Source: Methanoregulaceae archaeon UBA288 (lineage in GTDB: Archaea > Halobacteriota > Methanomicrobia > Methanomicrobiales > Methanospirillaceae). From it: DNA of 9,097 nt. Under the pieces are notes generated by a model. That model saw only the letters and a program-made list of their open reading frames with translations. It ran no database searches and was not told the origin of the DNA. Location: positions 1 to 9,097 of the forward strand of contig DAEF01000147.1 in the NCBI GenBank assembly GCA_002495225.1, given 5' to 3'. Below are positions 1 to 6,092 of this stretch, one piece after another. How positions within the stretch are numbered: the stretch's first letter is position 1; every line of letters begins with the position of its first letter. The position numbers and the translations under genes are program-made.

Positions 1-618
1 TCGTCGGCCCGGAACAACGTCAATGACGGCGTATATGTATACGGTTCAAACAACGTCCGCATCACCGGCGTGACCACCACGGGGAACACCATGAGCGGTA
101 TCGCCCTTGCCGGTTCGAGTTCGGGCCGGATCACCGGCGCCCTCGTCTCGGGGTGCCATGTTACGGCCAACGGGAAGGCGGGCATATACATGAGCCGCGC
201 CGAGGCCAACACGGTGGTCAACAACCGGGTGGAGAACACCCGGAACGTGCTGTTCGAGGGCGCGGAGGTCGGGGCGAATACCTGGAACACGGCGAAGACG
301 GCCGGCACGAACATCGTCGGCGGACCGTACCTCGGCGGCAACTGGTGGTCCGGGTTCTCCGAGACGGCCTCCGACGGGAACGGTGACGGGATCGCCGACG
401 TGGCGTATGCGATCGGTGCGGGCAACAGCGACGCCCTCCCCCTCGTCTCGCCGGGTAACGTGATCTATTCAGGCATGAAGATTACCGTACCGGGGACGTA
501 TTACCTCGACCAGGACATCCAGGACGAGGGACATCCCATCATCGTCGAGATCCGGTGCTCGAACGTCGTGGTTCAGGGGAACGGCCACCGGATCTATGGC
601 AGCGGCACGGCGGGATGA
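1..618 (+). CDS. NosD-like right-handed beta-helix surface protein, 5'-truncated, ends at an in-frame TGA
   Basis: The frame is open from base 1, so the true start lies upstream of the window; ATG at 70 is internal. The 205 visible residues are the end of one parallel beta-helix module, with Asn/Gly/Val-rich rungs of the NosD/CASH (carbohydrate-binding and sugar hydrolase) type. The module closes with a cap containing NIVGGPYLGGNWW (nt 310-348) and an Asp-rich turn, DGNGDGIAD (373-399). A second module then begins at about nt 466 with a typical entry strand (TVPGTYYLDQDIQD) and is cut after about 50 residues by TGA at 616-618. The same frame continues directly after the stop with the next expected rungs, so this is the upstream part of the gene at 661-3246 and not a separate gene. 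Such helices are usually exported and bind or cleave polysaccharide, but no catalytic residues can be assigned. The beta-helix call is firm; the substrate is unknown. Confidence 0.75.
   Translation, partial: SSARNNVNDGVYVYGSNNVRITGVTTTGNTMSGIALAGSSSGRITGALVSGCHVTANGKAGIYMSRAEANTVVNNRVENTRNVLFEGAEVGANTWNTAKTAGTNIVGGPYLGGNWWSGFSETASDGNGDGIADVAYAIGAGNSDALPLVSPGNVIYSGMKITVPGTYYLDQDIQDEGHPIIVEIRCSNVVVQGNGHRIYGSGTAG
310..343 (+). repeat. Direct repeat, beta-helix cap, copy 1 (partner 988-1021)
   Basis: This segment encodes NIVGGPYLGGN and matches 988-1021 in 33 of 34 bases by hand alignment (the only mismatch is 324/1002). The copies lie 678 bp apart, exactly 226 codons. This marks an internal duplication of a whole beta-helix module within the gene. 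Confidence 0.8.
616..618 (+). other. In-frame TGA interrupting the large surface-protein gene
   Basis: Codons before the stop read GSGTAG and codons after it read CGIFVNGQDGAITGVTIRDL, all in the same frame. Together they form an uninterrupted beta-helix entry: 'hidden-site' strand, then Gly turn, then 'GI-V-G' rung. No frameshift is needed to join the halves. A one-base change from a Gly (GGA), Arg (CGA) or Trp (TGG) codon would explain the stop. Alternatives are a sequencing error, programmed readthrough or a true pseudogene. The next in-frame start is GTG at 661, which has no clear ribosome binding site. Confidence 0.85.
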
Positions 619-660
619 TGCGGGATCTTCGTCAATGGCCAGGACGGTGCAATCACGGGC

Positions 661-3246
661 GTGACCATCCGTGATCTCACAGTCTCGTACTGCTATTACG
701 GCATTTACCTGTTGAACGCCGATGCGGGGCGGGTCGAACGCTGCCGGGTCGACGACACCCCGTCGAACGGCATGGGCATGATTCTCGCTCAGGGAAGCGA
801 TGGCAACTTGATCACCGGTAACAGGATCCTCGCCGCCTCCTCGGCCGGACCCGCCACGAACGGGATCGTGATCAGCTCGTCGTCGCAGAACATCGTCACC
901 AACAACGAGTTCAACAATCCCGTCAACGCGCTCTTCGGCGGCACGGTCGGATCGAACGCTTGGAGCAGCGCCAAGACCGCCGGGGACAACATCGTCGGCG
1001 GCCCGTACCTCGGCGGCAACTACTGGGCCGAGCCCGACGGCACCGGCTGGTCGCAGACGGTGGCTGACGCCAACAGCGACGGCATCGGCGACGGGGCGTA
1101 CTCCCTTGCTACCGGAAACACCGATTTCCTGCCGCTTGTCTCCAGACCCGTGGCCGACTTCACCGCGACGCCGACGTCCGGATCCGCGCCGCTCACGGTC
1201 CTGTTCTCGGACCGCTCGACCGGGTCACCGACATCATGGTTCTGGTCCTTCGGCGACGGGTCTACCTCATCCCTGCGGAACCCGGGCCATACGTACACCG
1301 TTGCTGGAACGTATTCGGTCTCGCTGACGGTCTGGAACGCCGCCGGCCAGTCGAATACGAAGACATTTTCCGGCCTGATCACGGCCACCCCGCCACCCCC
1401 CAGGCCCACGTCCATCAACATCAACTACGGGGTGCGGGGGTTCCCCGTCGCGATCGCGAACCTCGCCGGCACGAATTTCGCTTCAGGGGCGACGGTCAAA
1501 CTCGCCCGCTCCGGGTATTCGGACCTCTACGCCACGAACGTTGACGTGGTCTCGTCAACGATGATCACCTGCCGGTTCGCGGTTCCGTCGACGGCGGCGA
1601 CGGGGCCCTGGAACGTGGTCGTGACCAACCCTGACGGTCAGAGCGGGGCGCTGCCTGGCGGGTTCACAATTTATCAGAGCATCGCTCTCGGTGACGCGGT
1701 TGATGCGCCGCAGCTCGCGTGGAACACGTATGGCAGCGCCTCGTGGATGGGCAGCGGCGCGGTCACGCACGACGGCGTGGACGCAGCCCGGTCGGGAGCC
1801 GTCGGGCACTCCGCGAGTTCGTCCCTCTCGACCACGGTTGCGGGCCCGGCAACCGTATCGTTCTGGTGGAAGGTCTCCTCGGAGAGCACCTATGACCGAC
1901 TCGCGTTCGCTGTCGACGGATCGCAGACCCGGGTGATATCGGGAGAGGTCGGCTGGAGGCAGGAGAGCGTCGCGCTGGAATCCGGTATCCATAACCTGGC
2001 ATGGACCTATGCAAAAGACGGGTCCGTAACAGCGGGCAGCGATGCAGGCTGGCTGGACCAGGTGACCGTGACCGCCCCCCCCATCGCCGGGTTCACGGCC
2101 TCGCCGACATCCGGCCTTACGCCGCTCTCGGTCCAGTTCATGGACGCCTCGACGGGGTTTCCGACGTCGTGGTCATGGTCCTTCGGGGACGGCGCCACCT
2201 CGACGCTGCGGAACCCGACGCACACCTATGCCGCCGTCGGCACCTACACAGTCATGCTGACTGTCTGGAACGCTGCCGGTCTGTCGGATTCGGAGATCAA
2301 GACCAATTTTATCAACTGCATCATAGAGCCCATACCCACATCGATCACCCCCAATGCCGGCAATCAAGGCACCACGGTTGCAATAACAAACCTCGCCGGG
2401 ACCGGCTTCCGGACAGGAGCGACGGTCAAACTTGCCCGCTCCGGGTATTCGGACCTCTACGCCACGAACGTCATCGTTGTCTCGCCGACGAAGATCACCT
2501 GCCAGTTCGCGGTTCCGTCGACGGCGGCGACGGGGCCCTGGAACGTGGTCGTGACCAACCCCGACGGACAGAGCGGGCCGCTATCAAACGGGTTTACGGT
2601 AACCCCCTGGTCTGTGACCCTCTCGACCGGAACCTTCCAGGTGCCGAATGTGGGGGGGACCGTGTCGGTCCCGATCGTGCTCAGTTCGGCTCCCGGCGGG
2701 CTGTCCGGCTACCGTTTCATCGTGAGCCTCAGCGATCCGTCAGTAAGCACAATCACGGCGGTTACGTTCCCCGATTGGGCGGGACTGAAATCCTCGTCGC
2801 CTCTCCCGTCCGGGCAGGTCGTCCTGCAGGGTGTGGACCTGTTGCAGCAGGTCCCGGTGGGCGGAACGAATGTGATCCTCGCCACCCTCACGATGGGGGG
2901 TACGGCGACGGGGAGTACTGGCATCGTGATCACCCTGGATCCCAGCATGGGCATCCAGGATCGCAACGGAGATGTCTATCCGATCTCCGCGTCAACAGGC
3001 ATTCTGACGGTCTTGTCGCGACCGGTTCTCCCAGTCCCGCCCTCCGCGCTGGTCCCAACGGACACGAACGGGGACGAGCTGTTTGACGATGTGAACGGCA
3101 ACCAGCGTGGTGACTTTGCCGATATCGTCCTCTACTTCAACCAGATGGACTGGATCGCGGCGAACGAGCCGATGGCGCTCTTCGACTACAACAAGAACGG
3201 GCGGATCGACTTCGCCGATGTGGTCTGGCTCTTCAACAACCTCTGA
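661..3246 (+). CDS. Multidomain surface protein: beta-helix, PKD, IPT/TIG, jelly-roll, PKD, IPT/TIG, cohesin-like, dockerin-like
   Basis: Residues are counted from GTG 661, although the frame is open from 619 and joins the upstream part. Residues 1-160 are a second NosD-like beta-helix with cap NIVGGPYLGGNYW. PKD domains lie at about 163-240 and 475-555, each with the WSFGDG and HTY...GTY...LTV signatures. IPT/TIG immunoglobulin-like domains lie at about 250-337 and 559-648. Residues 339-474 resemble the jelly-roll modules common in surface proteins (FWWKVSSES, WTYAKDGS, AGWLDQV). Residues 650-785 resemble a cohesin (VGGTVSVPIVLSS, later ILATLTM and an IQDRNGD turn). Residues 801-861 are dockerin-like, with two calcium-loop/helix units (DVNGNQRGDFAD and DYNKNGRIDFADVVWLF). 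There is no C-terminal membrane helix or sorting signal, so any attachment would go through the dockerin, which is inference. The protein is probably exported; the signal peptide would be upstream of the window. It may be a pseudogene fragment because of the TGA at 616. Confidence 0.8.
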   Translation: MTIRDLTVSYCYYGIYLLNADAGRVERCRVDDTPSNGMGMILAQGSDGNLITGNRILAASSAGPATNGIVISSSSQNIVTNNEFNNPVNALFGGTVGSNAWSSAKTAGDNIVGGPYLGGNYWAEPDGTGWSQTVADANSDGIGDGAYSLATGNTDFLPLVSRPVADFTATPTSGSAPLTVLFSDRSTGSPTSWFWSFGDGSTSSLRNPGHTYTVAGTYSVSLTVWNAAGQSNTKTFSGLITATPPPPRPTSININYGVRGFPVAIANLAGTNFASGATVKLARSGYSDLYATNVDVVSSTMITCRFAVPSTAATGPWNVVVTNPDGQSGALPGGFTIYQSIALGDAVDAPQLAWNTYGSASWMGSGAVTHDGVDAARSGAVGHSASSSLSTTVAGPATVSFWWKVSSESTYDRLAFAVDGSQTRVISGEVGWRQESVALESGIHNLAWTYAKDGSVTAGSDAGWLDQVTVTAPPIAGFTASPTSGLTPLSVQFMDASTGFPTSWSWSFGDGATSTLRNPTHTYAAVGTYTVMLTVWNAAGLSDSEIKTNFINCIIEPIPTSITPNAGNQGTTVAITNLAGTGFRTGATVKLARSGYSDLYATNVIVVSPTKITCQFAVPSTAATGPWNVVVTNPDGQSGPLSNGFTVTPWSVTLSTGTFQVPNVGGTVSVPIVLSSAPGGLSGYRFIVSLSDPSVSTITAVTFPDWAGLKSSSPLPSGQVVLQGVDLLQQVPVGGTNVILATLTMGGTATGSTGIVITLDPSMGIQDRNGDVYPISASTGILTVLSRPVLPVPPSALVPTDTNGDELFDDVNGNQRGDFADIVLYFNQMDWIAANEPMALFDYNKNGRIDFADVVWLFNNL
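988..1021 (+). repeat. Direct repeat, beta-helix cap, copy 2
   Basis: Second copy of the cap-coding segment at 310-343. The following residues also align: DANSDGIGD...LPLVS here against DGNGDGIAD...LPLVS in copy 1. The duplication is therefore larger than the near-identical core, with the remainder diverged. Confidence 0.8.
1484..1647 (+). repeat. Direct DNA repeat in IPT/TIG domain, copy 1 (partner 2414-2577)
   Basis: Hand alignment at a constant offset of 930 bp gives about 12 mismatches in 164 bases, including a 57-base stretch identical to 2505-2561 (here 1575-1631). The neighbouring PKD copies are clearly less similar in DNA and sit at a 936-bp offset. The IPT segment has thus been copied recently or kept uniform by gene conversion. 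Confidence 0.85.
2414..2577 (+). repeat. Direct DNA repeat in IPT/TIG domain, copy 2
   Basis: Partner of 1484-1647. Most differences cluster at 2472-2504, where the protein changes from VDVVSSTMITCRF to VIVVSPTKITCQF; the flanking blocks are almost unchanged. The repeat can support recombination that would delete or duplicate the 930-bp PKD/IPT/jelly-roll unit in frame. Confidence 0.85.
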
Positions 3247-3251
3247 ATCCA

Positions 3252-3257
3252 TTTTTT
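3252..3257 (+). terminator. Oligo-T transcription terminator candidate after the surface-protein gene
   Basis: A run of six T lies 5 bp after the TGA that ends at 3246. Euryarchaeal RNA polymerase commonly terminates at such T-tracts without needing a hairpin. It is the longest T-run I see near a gene end in the window. No strong stem precedes it. Confidence 0.4.
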
Positions 3258-3460
3258 CATGATCGCATGGAGGTGGATCCGCGACCACAAGAGGAGTAAC
3301 GAATAATGCCGACTCTGGGAACTCAGATGCCCTAGACTATCACCGTCCTTTTCGCCATCCCTCGAAAGGGAAACAGACGGTTTCAACCGGGATTTCAGGA
3401 CCGGCGCGGCGTTGGCCGCGACGATCATCGGACTGTATCGTCATCCGGAATATCAGAGAG
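3258..3460. other. Intergenic spacer with three consecutive stem-loops
   Basis: No convincing gene lies here. Visible structures are: (1) ACCGTC 3342-3347 pairing with GACGGT 3376-3381, enclosing CCCT-CGAA-AGGG at 3359-3370; (2) CCGG 3387-3390 with CCGG 3401-3404; (3) CGCGGC-GTTG-GCCGCG at 3405-3420. They lie upstream of the TATA box at 3461, so they would not be in the leader of the next gene if that box is used. They could belong to the 3' end of the preceding transcript or to a small RNA. Confidence 0.35.
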
Positions 3461-3469
3461 TTTTATAAT
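3461..3469 (+). promoter_or_regulatory. Archaeal TATA box for the 641-residue membrane protein
   Basis: TTTTATAAT stands out as an AT-rich block in GC-rich DNA, preceded by a purine-rich stretch (AGAGAG) that could act as a weak BRE. Its centre is about 34 bp before ATG 3499. With the usual archaeal spacing of about 25 bp, transcription would begin near 3490 and leave a leader of only about ten bases. This agrees with the lack of a Shine-Dalgarno sequence. Confidence 0.65.
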
Positions 3470-3498
3470 CCAGGATTCAAACAGAGTCCAGAGTCATC

Positions 3499-5424
3499 AT
3501 GGGGTGCATACCTTCGCCGGCACGGCCGGGCTACAGGCCCTGGTGTGCCGCGCGGAACGGACGCGTCGTCGGTCTCCTCGTCCTGGTGATCCTGATTGCC
3601 GGGACTGTAGGAATCTCCGGGGCCATCCCGGTCGATACCGCAAGCGCCGTGACGACCGTCTCCGCCCCATCGACACGGGTAACGGAAATACCGACAGTTC
3701 CGCCACCACCTCCCGCGGGCCCGCCGGTCTTGTCGCTCGATCCGCCGCAGGTCAGTGGAAACACGGTGAGCATCGGCGGCCTAGTCCAGCCCGGCGGCCG
3801 GCGCATTACGATCGACCAGGTCGTCTGGAACTGGGGCGACGGGATCAGTGATATCCAGAACTCGCTGCCCGCGACCCACACCTACTCGGCAGGCGGCCCG
3901 TACGTGGTCAGGGTCGAGGCCCGACAGAGCGACGCCCAGGTGACGTCGGCCAGCCTCGCGGTCAGCATCCCGACGCAAACGCCGACTCACGCCCCCACCC
4001 GGCTCGGCGCAGTCGTCGCCTATTCGGCCGATGCATACGAAGGGACGGCGGTTGTCACCTACGACGGAGCGAGCGATGAGTACGGCTGTTACACCGTGTA
4101 CCGCTACCCGGGCGGGCGCGGATGGTACCGGCACCAGTCGGACAGCAGCACGCGCCGGGAATCCCGGAGCTACATCGAGGATCCGTCCATGCCAATCGTG
4201 GGTACCGTCGATCCCTCCGTATCGCTGCCCGTCGAGGCCCGCCACGTCTACCCGCCGTTCACGTACGGTATCGGCGACATCGTCGGCGAGGCGGCAACCG
4301 GGTCGTTCCGGGTGGTCACGCGGGTCGAGGAAGGGAACCCGTCCTACTACTCGCCGGGGAGCTACGTGCACAAGATGGTCTGGAAGGACGACCAGGGGCA
4401 GTGGCGAACCTACGATGAGGGGTCGGGGGAGACCTACGACACCCAGGCGGACTTCGAGGCACGCTATCCCGCGAAGCAGGCACACGTCGAGCTCGGAACC
4501 GTGATCGGCGGCGGGCCGACTCCCCCACCATCTCCCTCGACACCCCCGAGCACGACGCCGACGACCACAACGACGAGGATTACGACGACAACCACGATGC
4601 CCACCCCGCCTCCCGTGTCGTCGCCCATGGCCTTGCAACCGACGCCGATCGTCATCGTCGTCGAGCGAACGGCCGATATCGACCCGGGCATGACGCCCTA
4701 CAGTGGCCTGACGGCGCCGCCGACAACCCCGGAGCCGCAGTCTGCGGCCCCTGCATCTCGGTCCTCTTCCGCTTCAGCCATCACCGGGAGTGCGATCACG
4801 GCCCCTGCCGCGACCACAGCTGTCGCAGCCCAGCGGACCACCTATGCCTCCGCGGTCGCGACGACGTCAGCGCCGGCTGATGGCGGGTTCCCGGTCCTCC
4901 TCGCGATGGGGGCGCTGTTGGCCGTCTTTGTTCTCGTTGTCGGCGGCATCGCCTACCGTTCGTATCTGTCACGGGATGATGACCCGGTCGAATTCATGGC
5001 CCGGTCCGGCCCTGTGAAGCCCGCTCCCGCGGGCATTCCCCCGACCCCGGTGGAAGATGTGACGGCGCAGGCGCCGTGGGACGGGTACAGCCCTCTCGCC
5101 TCGGACTCGTACGACCTCCTCGCCCGACTCAGGCGGTACGAGGACGCAGTCCGCCTGACCGGCTCCGGCAGGGGCGTGCCGCTCGCCGACCGGCTCGACC
5201 TGACCCTCGTCCCCACGCTTCCCATACCGGCCACGGTCAGGGAGCTCGGCGCGAACATCGGGTGCCGGGTCATCTCCGTCGATCACCTCGGCAGCGCTGT
5301 CTGCCTCCGCGACCAGGGGACGGCTGCAGAGCGGCTCGACGTCCTGAAGGTCGAGGAGATCCTCGGGCTCATCGAGGAACGGTACGAACAGCGGTGGGTG
5401 CAGAAAGAGCGCGACGCAGACTGA
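3499..5424 (+). CDS. Two-helix membrane surface protein with PKD-like domain, unknown external domain, Pro/Thr stalk and cytoplasmic tail domain
   Basis: ATG 3499 fits the short leader from the TATA box. Residues 1-22 are basic and residues 23-43 are hydrophobic (VVGLLVLVILIAGTVGISGA), forming a signal peptide or anchor. Residues 76-160 are PKD-like (VWNWGDG, then HTYSAGGPYVVRVEA). Residues 167-335 form an aromatic, Tyr/Gly-rich domain that I do not recognise (for example YVHKMVWKDDQGQWRTYDEG). Residues 338-460 are a low-complexity Pro/Thr/Ser/Ala stalk that is probably glycosylated. Residues 463-485 form a second membrane helix (LLAMGALLAVFVLVVGGIAY), followed by a charged stop-transfer segment (RSYLSRDDD). 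Residues 497-641 are soluble and, by the positive-inside rule, cytoplasmic. They start with a Pro-rich linker and end in a mixed alpha/beta segment (RELGANIGCRVISVDHLGSA and a charged helix). Internal and external domains on one chain suggest sensing or adhesion coupled to the cytoplasm; this is inference. The gene appears monocistronic. Confidence 0.8.
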   Translation: MGCIPSPARPGYRPWCAARNGRVVGLLVLVILIAGTVGISGAIPVDTASAVTTVSAPSTRVTEIPTVPPPPPAGPPVLSLDPPQVSGNTVSIGGLVQPGGRRITIDQVVWNWGDGISDIQNSLPATHTYSAGGPYVVRVEARQSDAQVTSASLAVSIPTQTPTHAPTRLGAVVAYSADAYEGTAVVTYDGASDEYGCYTVYRYPGGRGWYRHQSDSSTRRESRSYIEDPSMPIVGTVDPSVSLPVEARHVYPPFTYGIGDIVGEAATGSFRVVTRVEEGNPSYYSPGSYVHKMVWKDDQGQWRTYDEGSGETYDTQADFEARYPAKQAHVELGTVIGGGPTPPPSPSTPPSTTPTTTTTRITTTTTMPTPPPVSSPMALQPTPIVIVVERTADIDPGMTPYSGLTAPPTTPEPQSAAPASRSSSASAITGSAITAPAATTAVAAQRTTYASAVATTSAPADGGFPVLLAMGALLAVFVLVVGGIAYRSYLSRDDDPVEFMARSGPVKPAPAGIPPTPVEDVTAQAPWDGYSPLASDSYDLLARLRRYEDAVRLTGSGRGVPLADRLDLTLVPTLPIPATVRELGANIGCRVISVDHLGSAVCLRDQGTAAERLDVLKVEEILGLIEERYEQRWVQKERDAD

Positions 5425-5512
5425 ACGGGATCGATCCGGGCTCCGGTCCAATCGCCCGGGCCTCATCCATCCCTCTCGAAAACGGCGAACCTCGTCTCGT
5501 CTTTCCTCTTTC

Positions 5513-5528
5513 GCGGCCAGCAGGCCGC
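5513..5528. terminator. Stem-loop, possible terminator of the membrane-protein gene
   Basis: A perfect hairpin, GCGGCC-AGCA-GGCCGC, is followed on the + strand by TTTC. It lies 89 bp after the stop of the 641-residue gene. The T-tract is short, so termination activity is uncertain. Confidence 0.3.
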
Positions 5529-5832
5529 TTTCGGTCGTCACCCCCGGCAGCGTGTATCGACGTCGCCGCCGTCGTCGCCCGGCTCGTTGTCCTCTCTGGA
5601 CCCATCCTTTCCGGTGATCCGGCCTCCCGTTCACTTTCACACCGCAATCATCGCCCCTCATATCGTCCCCCAGCGAGGATCTGATCGTCCGCCGCCCCCA
5701 CCACGACGGCGGCACCACATCGGAGGTGTTGATGGTAGTCACAACCGGACGCGGCCCCTCACCGCATTCCAGGTACCAGCATTGCGGTCGGACGGGCCTT
5801 TTCAGTTCCACTGGAAACCAAAGGGTCATCCT

Positions 5833-5912
5833 GAGGGTCGCCAGCGCCTCGAGGGGTGCGGTATGAGCTCCCGTGCCGGGCTCCCGGCCGTCCACAGGCG
5901 CTGGCGGCGCTC
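5833..5912. repeat. Long inverted repeat / branched stem-loop
   Basis: CGCCAGCGCCT at 5839-5849 is the exact reverse complement of AGGCGCTGGCG at 5896-5906. The pairing continues outward through T5838-G5907 (wobble), G5837-C5908, one G-G mismatch, then G5835-C5910, A5834-T5911 and G5833-C5912: 16 of 17 positions pair. The 46-base loop holds its own small hairpin (CCCG-TGC-CGGG with GAG/CTC below). The feature is structurally convincing; its role is unknown. Confidence 0.6.
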
Positions 5913-6092
5913 CCGCAGGGCGCTCGAGACCCGGGACCAGCCGGCGACGACTGACATCATGGACCCGCTCTCGGATGCGCCGGCGCCGGTCATCTCCGGG
6001 GCCGTTCGTCTTTACCGCTGGTCCGATCGGCAGCGCACCGGCCGTCGATGCGGTGCCGGGAGGGGTATTGGCCGTGGCCCCGGCCCGCGTCG

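Larger units (their letters stand above)
5425..6092. other. Convergent intergenic region, no convincing gene, hairpin-rich
   Basis: The region lies between the 3' ends of the membrane-protein gene (+) and the DUF362 gene (-). Reading frames crossing it are Arg/Pro-rich, match no family I recognise and run into the neighbouring genes out of frame with them. At 668 bp it is long for an archaeal convergent spacer. From about 5690 to 5912 stem-loops follow one another closely: GCCGCC 5691-5696 with GGCGGC 5708-5713, ACCGCA 5761-5766 with TGCGGT 5783-5788, the pair at 5797-5824, and the long stem at 5833-5912. It may hold bidirectional termination signals, a structured RNA or the remains of a mobile repeat. 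Confidence 0.5.

Noticed and set aside
616..621. TGA-TGC as a selenocysteine site
   Set aside because: Selenocysteine decoding is known in Methanococcales and Methanopyrales but not, to my knowledge, in Methanomicrobiales. A surface beta-helix is an unlikely selenoprotein, and I could not identify a convincing SECIS element in the 3' spacer.
2001..3086. A 361-codon + strand frame inside the large surface-protein gene
   Set aside because: It is an Arg/His-rich shadow of the PKD/IPT/cohesin coding sequence, which has clear domain structure in its own frame.
3186..3428. An 80-codon - strand frame over the end of the surface gene and its spacer
   Set aside because: It overlaps the dockerin-coding region antisense, has no recognisable motif, and no promoter or ribosome binding site is visible.
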